From Dongia_B soli (GTDB taxonomy: Bacteria; Pseudomonadota; Alphaproteobacteria; Dongiales; Dongiaceae), in the NCBI RefSeq assembly GCF_034044715.1, contig NZ_JAXCLW010000001.1:434001-498000 (forward strand): 64,000 nt of DNA, in the 5' to 3' direction. Every line of letters begins with the position of its first letter. Position 1 is the stretch's first letter. The position numbers and the translations under genes were made by a program. Under the pieces are notes generated by a model that did no database searches, had not been told where the DNA came from, and saw only the letters and a list, made by a program, of their open reading frames with translations. Positions 9,115 to 16,037 of this stretch are shown piece by piece.

Positions 9115-9139
9115 TTGATATATACCGGTGATATATCAA
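9115..9139. promoter_or_regulatory. Palindromic operator candidate upstream of gntR
   Basis: Twenty-five bases with perfect nine-base arms (TTGATATAT ... ATATATCAA) around a seven-base centre. It lies 47 bases upstream of the GntR gene start. AT-rich palindromes of this size next to a gntR gene usually serve as autoregulatory binding sites; that role is inferred. Confidence 0.65.
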
Positions 9140-9321
9140 GCCCTCGAGCGGCAGGCAATGGTCACGAAAGGCAAGAAAATGAAAAGGAATGGAGTGACGG
9201 AGATGAACCGTCATGGCGGCCGCAAGATCGCCGGCACAAGAGCCGGGGTAGCCGCCTCCAAGCCCAGCGAACCAATCTGTGCCGCCGCATATCGCAGGCC
9301 GGACTCTCCAGCACATGCAAC

Positions 9322-9350
9322 AAAAGGCCCGGCAATCTGCCGGGCCTTTT
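9322..9350. terminator. Strong bidirectional intrinsic terminator
   Basis: Perfect inverted repeat with 13-base arms (AAAAGGCCCGGCA / TGCCGGGCCTTTT) and a three-base loop. It has a GC-rich stem with a T-run on either strand. It begins 16 bases beyond the stop of the DUF1989 gene and would end that minus-strand transcript. The roughly 180 bases between it and the gntR operator show no convincing gene or RNA element. Confidence 0.9.
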
Positions 9351-9366
9351 ACTTGCCGTGTCGGCC

Positions 9367-9966
9367 TCAGAGGATAGCGAAATGCGCCTCGGTCGGCATC
9401 ATGTCGTTGACCGGGATGATATCCTGCGGGCAGGCGGAGAAGACAATGATGAGATCCATCTCGGCGCGCAGGGTGACATACTGGCCGGCGCTGCTGACGG
9501 GCGCCTGGAAGGAAAGGGAGCCATCAGCCGCCACGGGGATATTCATAAAGAGATTGAGCGGGCTCGGCGTCTCGGGTGCTTCCACGCCAATCTCCCGCAT
9601 TGCCAAGGCGAGATTTTCCGTGCAGCTCTCATGATAGCCATGCACGCCCAGCATCTTGTAGCGGTGGCTGTCGCAAGCCGCGATCAGCGTATCGTGGATG
9701 CCCGGCGTCGTATCTTCGACGATGGTCAGGATGGGACGGCGATGATTGGTCAACATGGCATCGCCGACGGCGGGGATCACCTTCAGCAGATGCGCGCGGC
9801 TATGCTCCATCGACATGAATTCTCGCACATCGGCCGCGTTAAAAGCCCAGGTATCGATTACCTGTTTGCCATGGGTATTGATCACCTTGACGCGCCCGCC
9901 CTTCGCCACCCGCGCCGCCTTGCCCTTGCGCGCCGGGATCGTCACCAGTTCTTCCTTGTTCGCCAT
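9367..9966 (-). CDS. DUF1989 (urea carboxylase-associated family) protein
   Basis: Protein of 199 residues matching the DUF1989 / urea carboxylase-associated family: VTIPARKGKAARV, then INTHGKQVIDTWAFNAAD, SMEHSRAHLLKVIP, HRRPILTIVEDTTPGIHDTL and ALAMREIGV...PSPLNLFMNIPV. Family members often lie near urea or guanidine degradation genes, but the biochemical role is not settled. The Met at 9966 (MANKEELV) was preferred to the frame start at 10029 because it begins the recognisable domain and has a GGAGGATGG-type ribosome site. It is divergent from allantoicase, which releases urea, so a role in urea or ureide metabolism is plausible. Confidence 0.85.
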   Translation of the reverse strand: MANKEELVTIPARKGKAARVAKGGRVKVINTHGKQVIDTWAFNAADVREFMSMEHSRAHLLKVIPAVGDAMLTNHRRPILTIVEDTTPGIHDTLIAACDSHRYKMLGVHGYHESCTENLALAMREIGVEAPETPSPLNLFMNIPVAADGSLSFQAPVSSAGQYVTLRAEMDLIIVFSACPQDIIPVNDMMPTEAHFAIL

Positions 9967-9993
9967 TCCATCCTCCACAGTCCTTGTTTGAGA

Positions 9994-10006
9994 CGCCCGT
10001 CGGGCG
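9994..10006. promoter_or_regulatory. Short GC-rich palindrome upstream of the DUF1989 gene
   Basis: CGCCCG-T-CGGGCG, a perfect 13-base palindrome 27 bases before the DUF1989 start in the divergent region with allantoicase. It could be an operator half of a shared control region or a chance GC-rich repeat; nothing else supports it. Confidence 0.25.
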
Positions 10007-10097
10007 GCATTCCGCAAAGAACAAAGCATAGTCGTTCCGCCGCCACAAGGTCACGCACACCCTTAGCGCTTTGCCTCATCGGCAGCGCCGCACCGAT

Positions 10098-10125
10098 TTG
10101 ACAAAGTACCGGCCCCTGCTACCTT
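10098..10125 (+). promoter_or_regulatory. Candidate sigma-70 promoter for alc
   Basis: TTGACA at 10098-10103, a 16-base spacer, then TACCTT at 10120-10125, a weak -10. Transcription would start near 10132. This favours the allantoicase start at 10159 over the in-frame ATG at 10132. Confidence 0.4.
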
Positions 10126-10158
10126 CACTCGATGAGGTCAAATGACGGTGGTTGGATC

Positions 10159-11163
10159 ATGGTAGCGACGACGAGCGATTTGCCGGCCTTTGCCATCAAT
10201 GCCATCAATCTCGCCTCCGCACGGCTGGGCGCGACGACGCTTTATGCCACCGATGATTTCTTCGCCGATAAGTCCCGTATGCTGCAAGACACGTCCGCCG
10301 TCTTCCAGGCCGATAAATATGACGATCACGGCAAATGGATGGACGGCTGGGAATCGCGGCGGCGACGCAATGGCGGCCATGACTATTGCATCGTTAAGCT
10401 CGGTACCAAAGGCGTCATTCGCGGGGTCGACATCGATACCAGCCATTTCACCGGCAATTATCCGCCGGCGGCATCGATCGATGCCTGCGTCAGCGCCGAG
10501 GATCCAGACGACAAGACCATCTGGACACCGATCCTCGCACCGGTGTCGCTTGGCCCCTCAGCGCATCATTTCCATGCCATCAGCAATGAATGGGCTTGGA
10601 CACATCTCAAGCTCAACATCTATCCCGATGGCGGCGTCGCCCGGCTGCGGGTCTATGGCGAGCCGGTGCCAGCCTGGGAAGGCAAGGATCGCAATACGAC
10701 ACATGAATTGTCGCTCGCCAATAATGGCGGCCGCATCATCGCCTATAACGATGCCCATTACGGTTCGGTCTGGACGCTGTTGACGAGCGGACGCGGCGTC
10801 AATATGGGCGACGGCTGGGAAACCCGTCGCCGCCGCGAGCCCGGCAATGATTGGATCATCATCAAGCTGGGTGCGCCGGGCATCGTCGAGCGGATCGAGG
10901 TCGATACCTGCCATTACAAGGGCAATTATCCCGATGCCTGTTCGCTGCAGGCGGCACTCGTCGCCTCGGCGACCGAAAGATCCGTCGTGACCGAAGCCAT
11001 GTTCTGGCCGGAATTACTGGCCAGGCAGAAGCTGCAGGCGGATCAGATCCATGCGTTCAGCGGTGAAACGATCGCCGGTCTCGGGCCGGTCAGCCATGTC
11101 AAATTGAACATCTATCCCGATGGCGGCGTGTCGCGGCTGCGGATTTTCGGCCGGCTGGCATAA
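10159..11163 (+). CDS. alc: Allantoicase
   Basis: Hydrolyses allantoate to ureidoglycolate and urea. The protein (334 residues from 10159) shows the two-fold internal repeat of allantoicase: the block GWESRRRR...DYCIVKLG...IDTSHFTGNYPPAAS in the first half recurs as GWETRRRR...DWIIIKLG...VDTCHYKGNYPDACS in the second. Each half ends with HLKLNIYPDGGVARLRVYG or HVKLNIYPDGGVSRLRIFG. The N-terminal INLASARLGATTLYATDDFFA is typical of the family. The ATG at 10159 fits a promoter candidate at 10098-10125; an in-frame ATG at 10132 is the alternative. It converges on puuE (eight bases apart), and completes the step after PuuE in the pathway. Confidence 0.94.
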   Translation: MVATTSDLPAFAINAINLASARLGATTLYATDDFFADKSRMLQDTSAVFQADKYDDHGKWMDGWESRRRRNGGHDYCIVKLGTKGVIRGVDIDTSHFTGNYPPAASIDACVSAEDPDDKTIWTPILAPVSLGPSAHHFHAISNEWAWTHLKLNIYPDGGVARLRVYGEPVPAWEGKDRNTTHELSLANNGGRIIAYNDAHYGSVWTLLTSGRGVNMGDGWETRRRREPGNDWIIIKLGAPGIVERIEVDTCHYKGNYPDACSLQAALVASATERSVVTEAMFWPELLARQKLQADQIHAFSGETIAGLGPVSHVKLNIYPDGGVSRLRIFGRLA

Positions 11164-11171
11164 CCGCCCGA

Positions 11172-12080
11172 TCAGGGCTTGAAATGCGCATGCCAGTGCC
11201 GTGCGATGTCGATGCGGCGCGGCAGCCAGACGTGCTCATGTCCCTGCACATAGTCGATGAACCGCGCCAGCGCTTGCACCCGCCCCGGCCGCCCGATCAG
11301 GCGGCAATGGAGCCCCACTGACATCATCTTCGGCGCCCCGGCTCTGCCCTCTTGATAAAGGCAATCAAAGCTGTCCTTGAGATAGGCATAGAACTGATCG
11401 CCCGCATTGAAGCCTTGAGGGGTGGCAAATCGCATATCATTGGCATCAAGCGTATAGGGAATGATGAGATGCTTGCCGCCCGTGGCGCTGTCGATCCAGT
11501 AGGGCAAATCGTCGGCATAGGAATCCGATGAATAAAGAAACCCTCCCTCTTCCATCACCAGCCGCGTCGTATTCATCGAGCAGCGACCGGTGTACCAGCC
11601 GAGCGGTCGCTCCCCCGTTACCTGGTGATGTAGGCGGATTGCCTCGCGGATCTGCTCGCGCTCGACATCGGGTGGCATGTCCTTGTGTTCGATCCATTTG
11701 AGCCCGTGCGAGGCGATTTCCCAATCCGCCTCCTTCATTGCCGCCACTTGCTCAGGCGAGCGCTGCAAGGCGCTGGCAACGCCATAGACGGTGACCGGCA
11801 CGCGCCGCGAGGTGAAGAGACGCCAAAGCCGCCAAAAGCCGGCGCGGGCGCCATATTCATAAATCGATTCCATGTTCCAGTGACGCTGGCCCGGCCAGGC
11901 CTGGGCGCCGACGATTTCCGACAGGAAAGCCTCCGATGCCGCATCGCCGTGGAGGATGTTGTTTTCGCCACCCTCTTCATAATTAAGCACGAACTGGACC
12001 GCGGCATGAGCCTCGCCCGGCCAATTCGGATTTGGCGTCACACGGCCATAGCCCTTGAGGTCACGCGGATAGACGTTCAT
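11172..12080 (-). CDS. puuE: Allantoinase PuuE (polysaccharide-deacetylase fold)
   Basis: Opens the allantoin ring to allantoate. This is the metal-independent NodB/polysaccharide-deacetylase-like type, about 302 residues, unlike the dinuclear amidohydrolase AllB. Recognisable blocks: RDLKGYGRVTPNPNWPGEA at the N-terminus, NYEEGGE, WEIASHGLKWIEH, RPLGWYTGRCSMNT and MMSVGLHCRLIGRPGR. The ATG at 12080 was chosen because the preceding 61 in-frame codons belong to the upstream guaD sequence in another frame; the two genes overlap by 20 bases. Last gene of the purine operon. Confidence 0.93.
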   Translation of the reverse strand: MNVYPRDLKGYGRVTPNPNWPGEAHAAVQFVLNYEEGGENNILHGDAASEAFLSEIVGAQAWPGQRHWNMESIYEYGARAGFWRLWRLFTSRRVPVTVYGVASALQRSPEQVAAMKEADWEIASHGLKWIEHKDMPPDVEREQIREAIRLHHQVTGERPLGWYTGRCSMNTTRLVMEEGGFLYSSDSYADDLPYWIDSATGGKHLIIPYTLDANDMRFATPQGFNAGDQFYAYLKDSFDCLYQEGRAGAPKMMSVGLHCRLIGRPGRVQALARFIDYVQGHEHVWLPRRIDIARHWHAHFKP

Positions 12081-13350
12081 GAACCTTGTTCCCTGCAACA
12101 TAGGTCGCCCGCACGGCACGATCATCGCCGAGCAAAGCGAGCGCGAAGAGCATATCCTCAAGCGATTGAGATAGATCGGCGCGATCGGCCAGAACCGGCG
12201 TGGCACGCAGGTCGAGCACCACGAGGTCAGCCCATTTCCCCCTCTCCAGGGCGCCGATCTCATGGCCGAGTTTCAACCTTTCTGCATTGCCGCGCGTCGC
12301 CAGATGGAAGAGCTCTATTGCCGTCGGCCGATAACCGGACAACATCTGGACCTTGTAAGCCTCGCCCAGTGTCTGCAACATGGAATAGCTGGTGCCACCA
12401 CCGACATCCGTCGCGATGCCATAGGCAACGGGGCGCGCTTGTTCCCGCAATTGTGCAAAGCGCATCAGACCGGAGCCGAGGAAGTTGTTGGACGTCGGAC
12501 AGTGAATGACGCTCGCTTCAGCTTCATGCAGCCGCTGGCATTCCCGCTCCGACAAATGGACGCCGTGGGCAAACAAGCTGCGATCGGTGACAAGTCCGAA
12601 GCGGTCATAGATAGCGGTATAATCCAGATCGTTGGGAAAGAGCGCCCGCACTGCGGCAAGCTCAGCGGGACTTTCTGACAGATGAGTCTGAAGCAAGGCG
12701 TCCGGCAGATCCGCCATCAGCTCGCCGCATCGCTGAAGCTGACCTTCGCTCGAGGTAATTGCGAAGCGCGGCGTCACCGCATAACGCAGACGGCTGCGAC
12801 CATGCCATTGCTTATAGAGTTCGACCGTCTCGCGCATGTCGCTTTCGGCATTGTCGCAAAGCTCGTCCGGCGCCAAGCGATCCATCAAGGTCTTGCCGGT
12901 CACGAGCGACATGTTACGGCGCTCTGCTTCGGCGAAGAGGGCGTCGGCGCAGACCTTATGCACCGAGCAATATGCCGAAGCCGCGGTGGTGCCGTGCTGG
13001 AACAACCGATCGATGAACACGCTGGCAGTCGCTGCGCCATAGGCCGGGTCGCTGTAACGCGCCTCTTCCGGAAAAGTGAAGCGGCGAAGCCAGTCCAGCA
13101 GATCCTTTCCGGGCGCAGCCAGAAGGCGATACTGGGGAAAATGAACATGTGCATCGATGAAGCCAGGCAAAATCAGGCACTCACCGTAATCGCTTACCGC
13201 CGCGCTTTCATAAGAGCGCGGCATCAGGTCGAATGGGCCAAGCCAAAGGATGCGACCATCCGAACCTGCGACGAGCGCGCCCCGCTCCTCATGCCAATAT
13301 TGGCCGGTCGAATCGGTGAAATTAACGAGTTGTCCCCGGATGACATGCAT
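12061..13350 (-). CDS. guaD: Guanine deaminase
   Basis: Amidohydrolase-fold enzyme that converts guanine to xanthine and ammonia, feeding the xanthine dehydrogenase encoded in the same operon. From the ATG at 13350 it is 429 residues, the usual length. Motifs: PGFIDAHVHFPQY (metal HxH), LLDWLRRFTFPEEARY (guanine deaminase signature), FAITSSEGQLQRCGEL, LQTHLSE (metal His), FAHGVHLSERE (metal His) and ATDVGGGTSYSMLQTLGEAYK (metal Asp and family-specific block). The start codon shares one base with the uraD stop (TGATG), showing translational coupling. It overlaps puuE downstream by 20 bases. Confidence 0.95.
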   Translation of the reverse strand: MHVIRGQLVNFTDSTGQYWHEERGALVAGSDGRILWLGPFDLMPRSYESAAVSDYGECLILPGFIDAHVHFPQYRLLAAPGKDLLDWLRRFTFPEEARYSDPAYGAATASVFIDRLFQHGTTAASAYCSVHKVCADALFAEAERRNMSLVTGKTLMDRLAPDELCDNAESDMRETVELYKQWHGRSRLRYAVTPRFAITSSEGQLQRCGELMADLPDALLQTHLSESPAELAAVRALFPNDLDYTAIYDRFGLVTDRSLFAHGVHLSERECQRLHEAEASVIHCPTSNNFLGSGLMRFAQLREQARPVAYGIATDVGGGTSYSMLQTLGEAYKVQMLSGYRPTAIELFHLATRGNAERLKLGHEIGALERGKWADLVVLDLRATPVLADRADLSQSLEDMLFALALLGDDRAVRATYVAGNKVHERLSA

Positions 13351-13847
13351 CACAGCGTCACCCGATCTTCGATCCGGAAGCGGAAGATGCGGCAGATCTG
13401 GTCCAGGGTGACAGCGCGTTCCTCCCTCGTCGTATTGCCGTTTCGTGCTTCGAAGGCCGCCAGAATGTCGTGCTTGCTTGCCCCCTTCACGGCGAAGATG
13501 AAGGGAAATCCGTATTTCTCCCAATGCGCCTTATTGCAGTCAGTGAAGCGGGAAAATTCCTCCGGCGTCAGGCTGTCCAGACCGGCACCTGCCTGCTCGC
13601 GACTGGAATCCGTGGTCAGTTCGGCACGCGTCGCGAGATCGGGATGAGCACGAATCAAGGCGAGCTGAGACGCCTCATCCGAGCTGTGCAACGCAGCTTC
13701 AAAGGCGGCGATCATGGCATCCCGCGAGGCAAATGGACGTGCCTCTGCGGCGCTGCGCGCCACCCACGGGCAATGTTCCGCTACATCCCCGAAAGCGGCG
13801 ACGAATTCCTCTACTGTCATGCGATTGATGTCGGCGATTGTTTTCAT
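13350..13847 (-). CDS. uraD: OHCU decarboxylase
   Basis: 2-oxo-4-hydroxy-4-carboxy-5-ureidoimidazoline decarboxylase, which yields S-allantoin, 165 residues. The family pattern is clear: FGDVAEHCPWVARSA with the catalytic His, then IRAHPDLATRAELTTDSSREQAGAGLD, and CNKAHWEKYGFPFIFAVKGASKHDIL. It is placed ten bases after puuD-side sequence (puuD stop at 13858) and one base into guaD, within the same minus-strand operon. Without this enzyme, OHCU decays to racemic allantoin. Confidence 0.96.
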   Translation of the reverse strand: MKTIADINRMTVEEFVAAFGDVAEHCPWVARSAAEARPFASRDAMIAAFEAALHSSDEASQLALIRAHPDLATRAELTTDSSREQAGAGLDSLTPEEFSRFTDCNKAHWEKYGFPFIFAVKGASKHDILAAFEARNGNTTREERAVTLDQICRIFRFRIEDRVTL

Positions 13848-13857
13848 GGCAAGGCCG

Positions 13858-15033
13858 CTATTGCTGTGCGATCCATTGACCGAGCCTGCTGCGTTCTTCG
13901 GCCGTCATCCCGCTAATATTGCCCAAGGGCATGGCGGTGCTTTTGACGGCTTGCAAATCGATCAGGGGCGCGTAACGTTTCAGCTCGGCCACAGTCTCCA
14001 GCTTCACCCCCTTCGGCGCTTCGGCGAAACCTTGCTGCGTCGGCTTCGATGAATGACACATGATGCAACGCGTTTGCGTAATCGACAGGGCATCCTGATC
14101 GGAGATATGCGCTGCAATCCGCCTGACCTGGGGCGCCGTCAGAATCAACGCGGCGAAGAGTGCGAGGAAGATGATGGGAAAGGTCCAGGCCAGTTGGCGC
14201 AGCGGATCGCCGACTTCATGGCGCACGAGGAAATGCCGCAACGCGCCCCCGCCGATCACGATCAGGCCGACAATGATCCAGGCCTGCGGATGATTGGTAA
14301 TCATCGGATAATGATTCGAGATCATCATCAGCAGGACCGGCAAGGTTAGATAGGTGTTATGCAGGGATCGCTGCTTGCCGATCGCGCCGAGGCGAGGATC
14401 CGGCGCTTCGCCTTTAAGCAGGGATGCGACGATCTTGCGCTGATTCGGAATGATGACCATGAAGACATTGGCTGCCATCATCGTGCCGATGAAAGCACCG
14501 ACATGAATAAGGGCGCCGCGACCGGAAAAGACATGGGTGAAGCCGTAAGCTGCGGCCAGGATCAGGCAGAAAACCAGAACTGCCAACAGCGCCGTGCGCT
14601 GTCCCAAAGGAGACCGGCAGAGAAGATCATAGACCATCCATCCGGCGGCAAGGCCGGCCACCGAGATCAAAACCGCCTGCCAAGGCGCCAGCGGCAAAAC
14701 CCCCGGATCGATCAGATAGGCGGTCGCATTCAGATAATACTGGACGATTAGCAGTAGAAAGCCGGTAACCCAGGTGAGATAGGCTTCCCACTTGAACCAG
14801 ATCAGGTCATCGGGCAGTTGCGCCGGCGCCACCGTGTATTTCTGAACCTGATAGAAGCCGCCACCATGCACTTCCCAGGCTTCGCCCGCCACGCCTTGCG
14901 GCAAAGCCTGGCGTCGTTTCAGGGAAAAATCGAGGGCGACGAAATAGAAGGACGTCCCGATCCAGGCGATGCCGGCAATCAGATGGCCCCACCGGATCAG
15001 CAGGTTCAGCCAGTCGGCAAAAAACGGGCTCAT
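13858..15033 (-). CDS. puuD: Membrane urate hydroxylase PuuD with C-terminal cytochrome c
   Basis: Oxidises urate to 5-hydroxyisourate at the membrane and passes electrons to a cytochrome chain, replacing soluble uricase. Length 391 residues. About eight membrane helices occupy residues 1-300 (for example LIRWGHLIAGIAWIGTSFYFV, with conserved His, and WIIVGLIVIGGGALRHFLV). A periplasmic C-terminal domain carries one haem-c site, CIMCHS, and a later Met candidate ligand near STAMPLGN. It lies between xdhC, whose stop overlaps its start by four bases, and uraD. The family was originally described as DUF989 fused to cytochrome c. Confidence 0.94.
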   Translation of the reverse strand: MSPFFADWLNLLIRWGHLIAGIAWIGTSFYFVALDFSLKRRQALPQGVAGEAWEVHGGGFYQVQKYTVAPAQLPDDLIWFKWEAYLTWVTGFLLLIVQYYLNATAYLIDPGVLPLAPWQAVLISVAGLAAGWMVYDLLCRSPLGQRTALLAVLVFCLILAAAYGFTHVFSGRGALIHVGAFIGTMMAANVFMVIIPNQRKIVASLLKGEAPDPRLGAIGKQRSLHNTYLTLPVLLMMISNHYPMITNHPQAWIIVGLIVIGGGALRHFLVRHEVGDPLRQLAWTFPIIFLALFAALILTAPQVRRIAAHISDQDALSITQTRCIMCHSSKPTQQGFAEAPKGVKLETVAELKRYAPLIDLQAVKSTAMPLGNISGMTAEERSRLGQWIAQQ

Positions 15034-16037
15034 CGGACGGCTTTGGCTCCCCTCGTTGCCGGCCTGATCATTGCGTTTGCGCTTTCGGCGCAGGGCGCAC
15101 AGAAGGGTGATCCGTCTCCGCCGCAGCAGGCATCGCGCAGCACGGCCGTCTTGCTGCGCGGCATGACCGGATGCAGCGCTTCATCGGCGAGGAGCAATTG
15201 CGCTGCCGTCGCGGCGGCGATCACGGCAGGTTCCTTGGATTGCAGACCGGGCAGGCCAATCGGGCAGATCAAGGCATCGATCCGGTCATCGGGCACCTTC
15301 GCTGCGCGCAAGCGGCTAATGAAGCGAGCCCGTTTGGTGGCGCTGCCGATGAGGCCAATATAAGCGAAGCGGCGGTCGCGCAAGGCGGATTCAACGATCT
15401 CGAAATCCAGCGCATGGCTATGGGTCATCACCAGGACGAAGCTGCCGAATTCTGCGCCGGCGAGCGCGCCAACCGGATCGCCACGCCGGAGCGGCATGAC
15501 ATTTGACGGCATCTCCGCCGGGAAGATATCGGTCCGGGAATCGATCCAGGCGATTTCGAATGGCAGCGGCGCCAGGGCGGAAATGAGGGCGCGGCCGACA
15601 TGGCCGGCGCCGAAGAGCAACAAAGGCCGCGCCTTTCGCCCGAAGGTTTCGATGAAATCGGCATTCCCGATCCGGCCGGTGGCGGTAAAGGTTCCCTTGC
15701 GTTCCCGCTCGGCAAATTCCCGGACGGTTGACAAAGAGCTGGCATCGAAGACCTCCGTCACCAGCTCGACCCGGCCACCACAACATTGACCGAGATCCGG
15801 CCCCAAGGCATGCGTCGTCTGGCGATGTGCAGCTCCGGCCGGCAACAGCTCACGGGCCGCGATCATCGCCTGCCATTCCAGTGATCCGCCGCCGATCGTA
15901 CCTGCGATGTCATCCTGCCGAACAATCATCCGCGCACCGACCTCGCGCGGCGACGAGCCGTCGACCTTCACGACCGACACCAGGGCACAACGGCCCTCAG
16001 TCTCGATTGCCCGCAGGATAGTCGACCAGAGCATCAT
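15030..16037 (-). CDS. xdhC: Xanthine dehydrogenase accessory protein XdhC
   Basis: Chaperone that binds molybdenum cofactor and loads the sulfurated form into xanthine dehydrogenase. About 335 residues. The N-terminal XdhC/CoxI domain has VKVDGSSPREVGARMIV and GTIGGGSLEWQA; the C-terminal Rossmann domain has LLLFGAGHVGRALISAL, MTHSHALDFEIVESAL and YIGLIGSATKRARFISRL. A Cys pair in GQCCGGRVEL is a typical feature of the cofactor-binding region. The ATG at 16037 overlaps the xdhB stop by four bases; the next ATG at 16034 is equally possible. The longer frame back to 16148 lies inside xdhB and was dropped. Confidence 0.95.
   Translation of the reverse strand: MMLWSTILRAIETEGRCALVSVVKVDGSSPREVGARMIVRQDDIAGTIGGGSLEWQAMIAARELLPAGAAHRQTTHALGPDLGQCCGGRVELVTEVFDASSLSTVREFAERERKGTFTATGRIGNADFIETFGRKARPLLLFGAGHVGRALISALAPLPFEIAWIDSRTDIFPAEMPSNVMPLRRGDPVGALAGAEFGSFVLVMTHSHALDFEIVESALRDRRFAYIGLIGSATKRARFISRLRAAKVPDDRIDALICPIGLPGLQSKEPAVIAAATAAQLLLADEALHPVMPRSKTAVLRDACCGGDGSPFCAPCAESANAMIRPATRGAKAVR

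Noticed and set aside
9140..9321. Possible riboswitch or small RNA between the gntR operator and the terminator
   Set aside because: The gap is near a DUF1989 gene, so I looked for guanidine-type riboswitch features, but found no convincing conserved core and it is not in the leader of that gene.
13350..13524. N-terminal extension of guanine deaminase
   Set aside because: The added residues are a shadow of uraD; the coupled ATG at 13350 fits the family start.
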